48,851 nt of DNA from Flavobacteriaceae bacterium (GTDB taxonomy: Bacteria; Bacteroidota; Bacteroidia; Flavobacteriales; Flavobacteriaceae), in assembly GCA_020854235.1 (NCBI GenBank), contig JADZFW010000071.1, forward strand, positions 1-48,851, written 5' to 3'. The number at the start of each line of letters is the position of its first letter. Within the stretch, counting starts at the first letter, position 1. This document shows, one piece after another, positions 32,901 to 40,682 of this stretch. The position numbers were made by a program, and so were the translations under genes. The notes under the pieces are model-generated. The model was not told where the DNA came from. It ran no database searches and worked only from the letters and a program-made list of their open reading frames with translations.

Positions 32901-33665
32901 ATGAAAATAACCTTTCTAGGTACCGGTACATCTCAAGGCATTCCAGTTATAGGATGCGATCATCCGGTGTGTTTATCGGAAAATCCAAAAGATAAAAGAT
33001 TGAGATCTTCTGTACTCATACAAGATGAAGATTTTCAAATTGTCATAGATTGTGGTCCAGATTTTAGAATGCAAATGCTTCAAACTGGGATTAGGCAATT
33101 GGATGCTATCATTTTTACACATGAACATTCAGACCATACTGCAGGTTTGGATGATATTCGACAATTTTCTCACAAAAATGGAGCATTACCCCTTTATGCT
33201 GAAGCTAGAGTGCTCCGTGATTTACACAAAAGATTTGAATACATTTTCAACAACGACATCATTTACGAAGGCAAACCGCAAGCAAAAAGCGTTCAAATAG
33301 AAGCTCAAAAAACTTTTAAAATCAAGAATAAAACTATTGTACCAATTGCAATCATGCATGGTGATTTGCCAATATTAGGATTCAGAATTGGTGATTTTGC
33401 ATATTTAACTGACATTAGCTACATTACGTCTAGTGAATTGGAAAAACTAAATGGCTTGAAAATGTTGGTTGTAGATGCTTTACGAATAGAACCCCATTAT
33501 ACGCATTTCAATTTGGCACAAGCATTGGATTTAGTAGAAACAATAAAACCCAAGCAAACCTATTTCACACACATCAGTCATCGATTGGGATTTCATGATG
33601 AAGTTGAAAAATTGCTTCCAGAAAGGGTATATTTAAGTTATGATGGTTTGGAAGTTACTTTATAA
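32901..33665 (+). CDS. MBL-fold metallo-hydrolase (PhnP-like)
   Basis: A 254-residue beta-lactamase-fold hydrolase. GTGTSQGIPVIGC opens the fold, and the metal motif is H74-E-H76-S-D78-H79 (FTHEHSDHTAGLDDIR), with further ligands in AIMHGD, LTDISY and the C-terminal THISHRLGF. The N-terminal GC-x3-H-x2-VC pattern with C19 and C24 suggests the structural metal site seen in PhnP. PhnP-type enzymes hydrolyse cyclic ribose phosphates; no phn genes are near, so the substrate is uncertain (nucleotide or RNA-end processing are alternatives). Confidence 0.88.
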   Translation: MKITFLGTGTSQGIPVIGCDHPVCLSENPKDKRLRSSVLIQDEDFQIVIDCGPDFRMQMLQTGIRQLDAIIFTHEHSDHTAGLDDIRQFSHKNGALPLYAEARVLRDLHKRFEYIFNNDIIYEGKPQAKSVQIEAQKTFKIKNKTIVPIAIMHGDLPILGFRIGDFAYLTDISYITSSELEKLNGLKMLVVDALRIEPHYTHFNLAQALDLVETIKPKQTYFTHISHRLGFHDEVEKLLPERVYLSYDGLEVTL

Positions 33666-33719
33666 TTATTATAAAAGTATGGAATTTAAAAAGAATAAAA
33701 CACTTAACTTTTATTCAAA

Positions 33720-34169
33720 TTATTCCAATCCCATTAATTCAGAAATTTTATCCCAAGCAAGTTGTCTATTGGAATCATAAGAAGTACTTGCCTCAGTTGA
33801 CTTTGTATTGCTGTATTCTTTTAAATAAACTGCTTCTAATTTCAAGTAATCAAAAACTACTAAAATCTCTCTCATAAAATCTTTATCCAATACATCGACA
33901 TTATTATTGTTGTTTTCAATTACTTTGGTCAACATATCCGAAACATTGGTCAACATTCCAATTTGTTCATCCATTAAATCTTGAACATGAGCTGTATCAT
34001 ATTGTTCAGCTGCAAAGCCATCAGCAATTGCTCCTATACCTATATACGTGTTGTACATAGCAATTACAGACATTCCACCATAGGATTCTAACAAATCATC
34101 ACTGCACTGTGCTTTGGCAGATGAAAAAGATAAAAAGATAACGATAAAAAAAGATAATACTGTTTTCAT
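33720..34169 (-). CDS. Exported hypothetical protein (149 aa)
   Basis: A 149-residue protein with a clear signal peptide (MKTVLSFFIVIFLSFSSAKA, cleavage near residue 20) followed by a mainly helical, acidic mature part with an Asn5 run in the middle. One cysteine follows the cleavage site (AQC) but lacks a proper lipobox. No family is recognised. It is transcribed in the same direction as, and lies 22 bp downstream of, aroB, so it may share that mRNA. Probably periplasmic. Confidence 0.75.
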   Translation of the reverse strand: MKTVLSFFIVIFLSFSSAKAQCSDDLLESYGGMSVIAMYNTYIGIGAIADGFAAEQYDTAHVQDLMDEQIGMLTNVSDMLTKVIENNNNNVDVLDKDFMREILVVFDYLKLEAVYLKEYSNTKSTEASTSYDSNRQLAWDKISELMGLE

Positions 34170-34191
34170 TTAACTCGATTTTGAATTTGTT

Positions 34192-35241
34192 TTACGATTT
34201 TAAATAATAGGCTATCGCATTTCTAATTTGGATTTCTGAAACTTGACAATCCCAAATTACATCAGAAATGCTTTCCAAAAGTACAAAATTTATCTGATTT
34301 TTATAGTTTTTCTTATCGTGTTTTAAAAGATTTAAAATTTCGCGTATGTCATTTTCTTCCAGCTGAATAGGTGTGTAAAATTTTAACAAAACACTTTTAA
34401 TTTCTTCCATTTTTACAGCAGCAAAACCTAGTGTTTGATAAGATAAATGGACAGCCATAATCATCCCAATTGCAATTGCTTCTCCGTGAAGCAGTCTTTG
34501 AGAATTTGATTTTGTCATGAAATAAGTTTCAATGGCGTGACCTAAAGTATGACCAAAGTTTAAGCTTTTTCGCAATCCATCTTCAAATGGATCTTGGGCA
34601 ACAATATTTTTTTTAATGTCGGTAGAAGTATAAATAATCTGTGGATCTATATGATTACCATCAAAATCCATCAACTTGTTCCATAGATTTTCATCGGCAA
34701 TCAAACCGTATTTAAAAACCTCAGCCATACCTGAAATGAATTCTCGAGCAGATAAAGTTTGTAAATAAGTTGGATCAATCAACACCATTTTTGGTGGAGC
34801 AATAATGCCAATTTGATTTTTTAAATCATTAAAATCAATTCCCGTTTTACCGCCGATTGCAGCATCAACCATACCTAGTAATGTTGTGGGAATATTGATA
34901 AAACTCATTCCTCTTTTAAAAGTAAGGGCAACAAATCCTCCCATATCGGTTAAAACACCTCCACCAAGATTAATCAATAAGGATTTTCTATCGGCTCCCA
35001 AATCAGTTAGTTTTTGCCAAAGTTTTTGAACTGTTTCAATATTCTTAAAACCTTCTCCTGCTGGAATTTCAACAATTTGAAAGTCATATTGAAGCTGCTT
35101 TTTTAAAATTGGCAAACAATATTTATGTGTGTTTTCGTCAACCAATACAAATACAGTAGATGGTTTGCTTTGTAATAAATAACTCTGAAGTTGATTATAA
35201 CTTTCTAGGTCATAAAAAATAGTTTCAACGGGTAGCGTCAT
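34192..35241 (-). CDS. aroB: 3-dehydroquinate synthase
   Basis: A 349-residue enzyme of the shikimate pathway. NAD-binding glycine motifs (LLINLGGGVLTDMGG) and metal/substrate segments (AEVFKYGLIAD, LNFGHTLGHAIE, LLHGEAIAIGM) are in the right order. It converts DAHP to 3-dehydroquinate with Zn2+ or Co2+. The start is taken as ATG 35241 (MTLPVETIFYDL); an in-frame ATG at 35283 adds 14 atypical residues. Divergent from the proline dehydrogenase gene, sharing 129 bp. Confidence 0.95.
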   Translation of the reverse strand: MTLPVETIFYDLESYNQLQSYLLQSKPSTVFVLVDENTHKYCLPILKKQLQYDFQIVEIPAGEGFKNIETVQKLWQKLTDLGADRKSLLINLGGGVLTDMGGFVALTFKRGMSFINIPTTLLGMVDAAIGGKTGIDFNDLKNQIGIIAPPKMVLIDPTYLQTLSAREFISGMAEVFKYGLIADENLWNKLMDFDGNHIDPQIIYTSTDIKKNIVAQDPFEDGLRKSLNFGHTLGHAIETYFMTKSNSQRLLHGEAIAIGMIMAVHLSYQTLGFAAVKMEEIKSVLLKFYTPIQLEENDIREILNLLKHDKKNYKNQINFVLLESISDVIWDCQVSEIQIRNAIAYYLKS

Positions 35242-35370
35242 AATATAATGAAAATATTTAACGCAAAATACGATAAAAATCATAAAACTTTTACGTCTAG
35301 AATGATTAATTTTGTCAAATATTTAAAAATATAACGAATTCCGTGTAAACGGCAATAAAATCAATAATTT

Positions 35371-36537
35371 ATGTACGAAATATTTCAAAATACAGAAGTG
35401 GCATTTGCTGTAAAAACAGATGCTGAAATCGAACGCGCTTATTATTTGTTTAGAATAATTCAAAGTCAACCCATGGTTAAAATTGGGTCCAAACTCACTC
35501 AATTTGCGCTAGCTGCTCATTTACCAGTTGAAGGATTGATCCGAACAACTGTTTTTAACCATTTTTGTGGTGGTGTAACAGAAGAGGATTGCATGCCTGT
35601 CATCGATAAATTATATGCTAAAAATGTTCATTCCATTTTGGATTATTCAGCAGAAGGCAAAGAAGAAGAAGAAGCCTTTGAAAAAGCTGCAAAAATTACG
35701 ATAAACATCATCAATTTTGCTAAAGAAAAATCCAGCATGCCATTTGCCGTATTCAAACCTACAGGATTTGGAAGAATGGAACTTTACGAAAAAGTGACAG
35801 AAGGCCATTTATTAACTGAAGATGAACAAGCTGAATGGGAAAGAGTTGTCGAAAGATACAATCGCGTAGCTAAAGCTGCTTTTGAAAATGATGTACCTTT
35901 ATTGATTGATGCTGAAGATTTTAGTATGCAAAAAGCTGCAGATGATTTGATTGAAAGTATGATGGTATTATACAATAAAGAAAAAGCGATTGTATGGGGA
36001 ACTTTACAATTATATCGTTATGATCGAATGGATTATTTGAAAGGTTTACATCAAAGAGCAATCGAAAAGGGATTCTATATCGGTATGAAACTAGTACGTG
36101 GTGCTTATATGGAAATTGAACGTGAAAGAGCTGCTAAAATGGGTTATCCTGATCCAATATGTGCTACCAAAGCTGACACAGATGCCAATTACAATGCTGT
36201 TTTAAAATATATGTTTGAAAATATCGACCGAATGTCAGTTTATAATGGTACGCATAATGAAGAAAGTTCATTCTTGTTTAAAGAAATGATAGATAATGCT
36301 GGATTGGCTAAAAACGATAAAAGAGCTTGGTTTGGTCAATTATATGGCATGAGTGATAATATTACGTTTAATTTGGGAGCTTTGGGTTATAACGTAACAA
36401 AATATTTACCATTTGGTCCGGTAAGAGATGTAATGCCTTACTTAATCAGAAGAGCAGATGAAAACACCTCGGTCGGAGATCAAACCAACCGAGAGTTAGA
36501 ACTTTTAAGAAAAGAAAGAGAAAGAAGAAAACTTTAA
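35371..36537 (+). CDS. Proline dehydrogenase
   Basis: A 388-residue monofunctional proline dehydrogenase: FAD-dependent TIM barrel with FKPTGFGRMELYE, VPLLIDAEDFSMQ, GTLQLYRYDRMDYL, MKLVRGAYMEIERERA, YNGTHNEESS, FGQLYGMSDNIT and the terminal RRADENTSVGDQTNRELELL, all family motifs of the eukaryote-like bacterial type. It oxidises proline to pyrroline-5-carboxylate and passes electrons to the quinone pool. The last 4 bp overlap the end of the small antisense gene at 36534-36665. A plus-strand terminator lies 240 bp downstream. Confidence 0.93.
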   Translation: MYEIFQNTEVAFAVKTDAEIERAYYLFRIIQSQPMVKIGSKLTQFALAAHLPVEGLIRTTVFNHFCGGVTEEDCMPVIDKLYAKNVHSILDYSAEGKEEEEAFEKAAKITINIINFAKEKSSMPFAVFKPTGFGRMELYEKVTEGHLLTEDEQAEWERVVERYNRVAKAAFENDVPLLIDAEDFSMQKAADDLIESMMVLYNKEKAIVWGTLQLYRYDRMDYLKGLHQRAIEKGFYIGMKLVRGAYMEIERERAAKMGYPDPICATKADTDANYNAVLKYMFENIDRMSVYNGTHNEESSFLFKEMIDNAGLAKNDKRAWFGQLYGMSDNITFNLGALGYNVTKYLPFGPVRDVMPYLIRRADENTSVGDQTNRELELLRKERERRKL

Positions 36538-36665
36538 TTTTTCTTTTTTCCGCCTCTCATAAATAAAATTAAAGCAATAATTAAAGCCAAAAATGCAACA
36601 AGCATAACAATTGCTTGAATTATACCATTGGTATAATCAACGAGTGAAATAAAGTTTGAGATCAT
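36534..36665 (-). CDS. 43-residue single-span membrane protein
   Basis: A short minus-strand frame: ATG at 36665, TAA at 36534-36536. The peptide starts MISNFISLVDYTNG, has a strong 19-residue hydrophobic helix (IVMLVAFLALIIALILF) and ends RGGKKKN, a positive-inside tail typical of real small membrane proteins. It overlaps the end of the proline dehydrogenase gene tail to tail by 4 bp. No family is recognised. Its start has no obvious -7 box (TAACTTCG on the minus strand, about 30 bp upstream, is one mismatch away). Confidence 0.7.
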   Translation of the reverse strand: MISNFISLVDYTNGIIQAIVMLVAFLALIIALILFMRGGKKKN

Positions 36666-36776
36666 AATTCGATTAGTTTAGTTCATTTGTGCGAAGTTAT
36701 CAATATTTTCACAATTAAATATGACAAATATCACTCTGTGCATTTTTTATTGTGAATTCAAGAAATTAAATTTCAT

Positions 36777-36814
36777 AAAACCAATGTTTAAACTAAGTTA
36801 AAACATTGGTTTTT
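36777..36814 (+). terminator. Terminator distal to proline dehydrogenase
   Basis: AAAACCAATGTTT and AAACATTGGTTTT form a perfect 13-bp stem with an 11-nt loop, followed by T5. It is 240 bp after the proline dehydrogenase stop with no plus-strand gene between, so it either ends a long 3' UTR antisense to the 43-residue gene or belongs to an unseen small RNA. Confidence 0.75.
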
Positions 36815-36905
36815 CTTTGAAAATAGGAATTTTATATGTTTATAATTTGTTGAAAAAAAGTGAACCAATTACATTTGAAACTAGTAATGATTTGAGAATA
36901 ATTAT

Positions 36906-36913
36906 TAAATTTG
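36906..36913 (+). promoter_or_regulatory. Candidate -7 element for the cytochrome lipoprotein
   Basis: TAAATTTG fits TAnnTTTG and lies 26 bp before the ATG at 36940; no TTTG at the correct -33 distance. Confidence 0.4.
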
Positions 36914-36939
36914 ATATTTCCTAAACCTATATCATTAAA

Positions 36940-37380
36940 ATGAAATCGATTTTCTCACATCGCTTAATTTATCTAGTTTCTTTACAACTTTTATCTATTT
37001 TAAATAGCTGTAGCTCAGATAAGTCTAATGAAACTAAAGTCGTTTTAAAAGATGAATTTAAGCAAAAAGCTGAAATGAAAAATCAGGAAATGGAAGCACT
37101 CTTGCATGCTGCATGTCTGTATTGTCATAAAACACAAGATATTCCTGGAGAAAAAGAATTAGCTCCTAAAATGCAAGTTGTAATTGATCTTTATAAAGCT
37201 CAATATCCTAATCGTGAGGATTTTGTGAAAGCAGTAACTGAATTTACCGTCAATCCGCAAGCAAACAACACTTTAATGCAAAGTGCAATTGACACTTATA
37301 AATTAATGCCTAATTCGGGAATAGTTAAGCAAGATGCTGAAGACATTGCCAATTATTTATTTGATTATAAATTTCAGTAG
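36940..37380 (+). CDS. Mono-haem cytochrome c-like lipoprotein
   Basis: A 146-residue exported protein: lipobox SILNSC with the acylated Cys at C24, a Ser/Lys-rich spacer, then one haem c site C59-LY-C62-H63 and a likely axial Met in YKLMPNSG (about residue 123), with a final helix IANYLFDYKF like that of small class I cytochromes. It would sit on the periplasmic face of a membrane and shuttle electrons, possibly to the cbb3 oxidase encoded elsewhere in the window. The subfamily is unknown to me. Confidence 0.85.
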   Translation: MKSIFSHRLIYLVSLQLLSILNSCSSDKSNETKVVLKDEFKQKAEMKNQEMEALLHAACLYCHKTQDIPGEKELAPKMQVVIDLYKAQYPNREDFVKAVTEFTVNPQANNTLMQSAIDTYKLMPNSGIVKQDAEDIANYLFDYKFQ

Positions 37381-37440
37381 TCAATTCCGTATTGACTTTA
37401 ATAAAAATAAAGTTATTATATTGCCTTGTTAAATGGCAAA

Positions 37441-37479
37441 AAAAAAGACAGTTAATCTAAAAATCAACTGTCTTTTTTT
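37441..37479. terminator. Bidirectional terminator between cytochrome and prfC
   Basis: AAAAAAGACAGTT and AACTGTCTTTTTT are perfectly complementary (13 bp) around a 12-nt loop, with A- and T-runs on both sides, serving two convergent genes. Confidence 0.9.
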
Positions 37480-37496
37480 ATTACTTGTTTAATACT

Positions 37497-39086
37497 TTAT
37501 TTAAACTCGCTAGTAAAATGTAATCTTACGGTTGGATATTTTTGTTGGCTCATCTGAATGGAAAATGCTGAATCGGCTAAAAACACCAATTGTCCTTGTT
37601 TGTCTCGAGCCAAATACCGTTGTTTGATTCTCACAAATTCTTTATACTCTTCATTATTAGGGTTTTCCGGATCAACCCAACAAGCCTTGTGTACATTGAT
37701 ATTTTCATAGGTACATTTGGCCCCATATTCGTGTTCCAAACGATATTGGATTACCTCATATTGCAAAGCACCAACGGTACCAATAATTTTTCTACCATTA
37801 GATTCCATTGTAAATAATTGCGCCACACCTTCATCCATTAATTGATCTACTCCTTTTGCCATTTGTTTGGATTTCATCGGATCTGCGTTGTTGATATAAC
37901 GAAAATGTTCGGGTGAAAAGCTAGGTATACCTTTGAAATTCAAGATTTCACCTTCGGTTAATGTATCTCCAATTTTAAAATTTCCTGTATCAGGTAAACC
38001 GACGATGTCTCCGGGATACGATTTTTCAATAATTTCTTTCTTTTCTGCAAAAAAAGTATTGGGACTTGAAAATTTAAAACGTTTGTCCAATCTCACGTGT
38101 AAATAAGGAACATTACGTGTAAAAACACCCGATACAATCTTCACAAATGCTAATCTATTGCGATGATTGGGATCCATATTAGCATGAATTTTAAAAACAA
38201 AACCGGTCACTTTATCTTCCTCCGGTTTAACCAAACGCTCATCACTCATCTTAGCCAAAGGTGCCGGAGCAATTTCTATAAAGCAATCCAACAGTTCTTT
38301 CACTCCAAAGTTATTCAAAGCCGATCCAAAAAAAACCGGTTGTAATCTTCCTTCCAAATAGGATTGTCTGTCAAATGTTGGGTAAATTTCGGTTACCAAT
38401 TCCATTTCTTCTCTCAATGTTTGTGCAGACTTCTCTCCTATTTTCTTTTCCAATTCAGGACTTTGAATATCATTAAATTCGATTCCCTTGGATATCTTTT
38501 GTTTGTTTTCTCCTGAATATAAATTCAGTTTTTGTTCCCAAATATTATAAATTCCTTTAAACTCATAACCCATTCCAATTGGAAAACTCAGTGGTACAAC
38601 ACGCAAACCTAGTTTTTGTTCTACTTCGTCAAGGAGATCAAATGCATCTTTTCCTTCTCTATCCAATTTATTGATAAATACAATAATAGGAATTTGACGC
38701 ATTCTACACACTTGAACCAGCTTTTCAGTCTGTTCCTCTACCCCTTTTGCTACGTCAATCACTACAATTACACTATCTACAGCTGTAAGTGTACGAAAAG
38801 TATCTTCTGCAAAATCCTTGTGACCCGGAGTATCTAGAATATTGATTTTTTTTCCATGATATTCAAATGCCAATACAGAAGTAGCTACCGAGATACCTCT
38901 TTGACGTTCAATTTCCATAAAATCGGATGTGGCTCCTTTTTTAATTTTGTTGCTTTTTACAGCACCAGCTTCCTGAATGGCTCCACCAAACAACAATAAT
39001 TTTTCGGTCAAAGTAGTTTTTCCAGCATCAGGATGCGATACAATACCAAAAGTTCTACGACGGGCTATTTCTTTAGTTAACGGCAT
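37497..39086 (-). CDS. prfC: Peptide chain release factor 3 (RF3)
   Basis: A 529-residue translational GTPase with G1 SHPDAGKTT (about 17-25), G2 RGISVATS, G3 DTPGHKDFAEDT and G4 NKLDREGKD. The long insert and C-terminal domains (RQRYLARDKQGQLVF, end VRLHFTSEFK) are those of RF3 rather than EF-G. It recycles RF1/RF2 from terminated ribosomes. Length is the family norm. It is divergent from idi; a -7-like box (TATTTTTG) lies 75 bp upstream. Confidence 0.95.
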   Translation of the reverse strand: MPLTKEIARRRTFGIVSHPDAGKTTLTEKLLLFGGAIQEAGAVKSNKIKKGATSDFMEIERQRGISVATSVLAFEYHGKKINILDTPGHKDFAEDTFRTLTAVDSVIVVIDVAKGVEEQTEKLVQVCRMRQIPIIVFINKLDREGKDAFDLLDEVEQKLGLRVVPLSFPIGMGYEFKGIYNIWEQKLNLYSGENKQKISKGIEFNDIQSPELEKKIGEKSAQTLREEMELVTEIYPTFDRQSYLEGRLQPVFFGSALNNFGVKELLDCFIEIAPAPLAKMSDERLVKPEEDKVTGFVFKIHANMDPNHRNRLAFVKIVSGVFTRNVPYLHVRLDKRFKFSSPNTFFAEKKEIIEKSYPGDIVGLPDTGNFKIGDTLTEGEILNFKGIPSFSPEHFRYINNADPMKSKQMAKGVDQLMDEGVAQLFTMESNGRKIIGTVGALQYEVIQYRLEHEYGAKCTYENINVHKACWVDPENPNNEEYKEFVRIKQRYLARDKQGQLVFLADSAFSIQMSQQKYPTVRLHFTSEFK

Positions 39087-39160
39087 GTGAATGAGTTAAG
39101 GTTGAGTGTTTGCTATATTTGACATCTATCAAATCCAGTTTCTTCACTTTTAAAAGTTTG

Positions 39161-39168
39161 CAAAAATA
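39161..39168 (-). promoter_or_regulatory. Candidate -7 element for prfC
   Basis: TATTTTTG on the minus strand, a TAnnTTTG match 75 bp before the prfC ATG; no clear -33 partner. Confidence 0.35.
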
Positions 39169-39207
39169 CACTTTTCTAACCGAATTAAAAGTATGGTAGG
39201 ATTTTTG

Positions 39208-39215
39208 TAGTTTTG
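39208..39215 (+). promoter_or_regulatory. Candidate -7 element for idi
   Basis: TAGTTTTG, a TAnnTTTG match about 62 bp before the idi ATG; no clear -33 partner. Confidence 0.35.
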
Positions 39216-39276
39216 CGATGCTTAAAAATTTGAAAAATATTTTTCAAGCAACTAATGCACTCAACATCATACATAA

Positions 39277-39810
39277 ATGAACGAAGAATTTGTAATCCTA
39301 GTTAACGAACTAGACGAACCAATAGGATTGATGGAAAAAATGGAAGCACATCAAAAAGCTGTTTTGCATCGTGCATTTTCAGTTTTTGTTTTTAATGAGC
39401 TAAATGAACTCATGTTACAACAAAGAGCGGCCGACAAATACCATTCTCCCTTGTTATGGACCAACACTTGTTGCAGTCATCAGCGTGATGGAGAAACCAA
39501 TATACAAGCCGGTTTGAGACGTTTGGAAGAAGAAATGGGTTTCACTTGCAATTTGGAAGAAGTTTTTTCGTTTATATATAAAGCACCATTTGATAATGGC
39601 TTGACCGAACATGAGTTGGACCATGTAATGATTGGATATTACAATCAAGCACCAAAAATCAATTCTATTGAAGTAGCATCTTTTAAATGGATGCCATTGG
39701 AAGCTATTAAAAATGATTTGTTGGTTCATCCTGAATTATACACAGAATGGTTTAAAATTATTTTCAAAGAGTTCTATTCACATATAGACAAAGTGAATTT
39801 AAAAAATTAG
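39277..39810 (+). CDS. idi: Isopentenyl-diphosphate delta-isomerase, type I
   Basis: A 177-residue Nudix-fold isomerase. The active-site Cys lies in WTNTCCSH, a metal-binding His in HRAFSVFVF and a Glu in the Nudix-like GLRRLEEEMGF; a second catalytic Glu is in LTEHELDHVM. It interconverts isopentenyl and dimethylallyl diphosphate. Length matches the bacterial type I enzyme. The MORN-repeat protein gene starts 4 bp after the stop, implying co-transcription without an obvious functional link. Confidence 0.94.
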   Translation: MNEEFVILVNELDEPIGLMEKMEAHQKAVLHRAFSVFVFNELNELMLQQRAADKYHSPLLWTNTCCSHQRDGETNIQAGLRRLEEEMGFTCNLEEVFSFIYKAPFDNGLTEHELDHVMIGYYNQAPKINSIEVASFKWMPLEAIKNDLLVHPELYTEWFKIIFKEFYSHIDKVNLKN

Positions 39811-39814
39811 TTTT

Positions 39815-40516
39815 ATGACACCTAAAATAAAATCTCATGTATTCCTTCTGATTTTTTTTGGAAGTTTGATTACTTCAATTTATGCCCAAGACAGTATCAA
39901 CTTATTGGATACAAATGGCAAATTTCACGGAAAATATCGCAAACTATACGACAATGGTAATTTGAGATATGAAGGTCAATTTGATCATGGCAAAGAAATC
40001 GGGATATTTAAGTTTTATGCCATCACAGGAGAAAAAAATCCCATAGTCATCAAAGAGTTTTCGCCAAAAACTGACAGTGTAAATGTGAAATTTTATGCAT
40101 TATCCGGCAAATTGGAAAGTGAAGGTAAAATGTTAAACAAATCCCGTGAAGGTTTGTGGAAATATTACTTTCCAGATGGTAAAACTTTGATGTCAACCGA
40201 AAATTACAAAAAGGATTTACTAGATGGAGAAACTCGTATATTTTACAAAAACGGAAAATTGACTGAAGTTTCACAATATAAAAATGGGAAACTCGACGGC
40301 AATCGCAAACGTTTTGATGAAGATGGAAAAATAGTGGAAGACTTAAATTTTGCAAATGGCACCATGCACGGACCGGCAATTATTTATGATGAGAATGGTG
40401 AACTCTATGCTAAAGGGCAATATGAAAATGGACTTAAAACCGGAGAATGGGAATTTATGATAGATGGAAACTGGATCAAAACTTCCAATCCCGATAATTT
40501 CATCAATAATAAGTAA
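39815..40516 (+). CDS. Exported MORN-repeat (YwqK-like) protein
   Basis: A 233-residue protein with a signal peptide (residues 1-24, ending SIYAQ) followed by about seven tandem MORN-type units built on the pattern Y-x-N-G-x-L...E-G-x-Y-x-x-G-x-x-x-G-x-W. Examples are YDNGNLRYEGQF, YKNGKLTEVSQYKNGKLDG and YDENGELYAKGQYENG. Automatic annotation often labels these toxin-antitoxin YwqK, but nothing here indicates a toxin partner. MORN sheets usually bind lipids or proteins; in Bacteroidota they are secreted. Function unknown. Confidence 0.82.
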   Translation: MTPKIKSHVFLLIFFGSLITSIYAQDSINLLDTNGKFHGKYRKLYDNGNLRYEGQFDHGKEIGIFKFYAITGEKNPIVIKEFSPKTDSVNVKFYALSGKLESEGKMLNKSREGLWKYYFPDGKTLMSTENYKKDLLDGETRIFYKNGKLTEVSQYKNGKLDGNRKRFDEDGKIVEDLNFANGTMHGPAIIYDENGELYAKGQYENGLKTGEWEFMIDGNWIKTSNPDNFINNK

Positions 40517-40620
40517 AAGAAAAACTTTTAAATTGATTGGATTAAATCATTATTGGCACAAAACTTTAATTATGATTTGAAACTTCCCATAGTTTTAAAA
40601 GGTTTACAATTAAAACTGAC

Positions 40621-40660
40621 AAAAAAAATTCGCCAAGCAATCTTATATGCTCAGCGAATT
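40621..40660 (-). terminator. Terminator after sppA
   Basis: On the minus strand AATTCGC and GCGAATT close a stem with an inner AGCA/TGCT pairing, followed by T8. It lies 23 bp after the sppA stop. On the plus strand no T-run follows, so it serves sppA only. Confidence 0.75.
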
Positions 40661-40682
40661 CTATATATTTATTTATAAAAAG

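Noticed and set aside
36721-36734. FNR-like site ATGAC-AAAT-ATCAC near the cytochrome lipoprotein
   Set aside because: Only 7 of 10 positions match, it is about 200 bp from the cytochrome start, and it is not at a promoter-compatible distance.
39815-40516. YwqK-type antitoxin of a toxin-antitoxin pair
   Set aside because: The protein has a signal peptide and MORN repeats, and no toxin gene is adjacent; the name reflects database labels.
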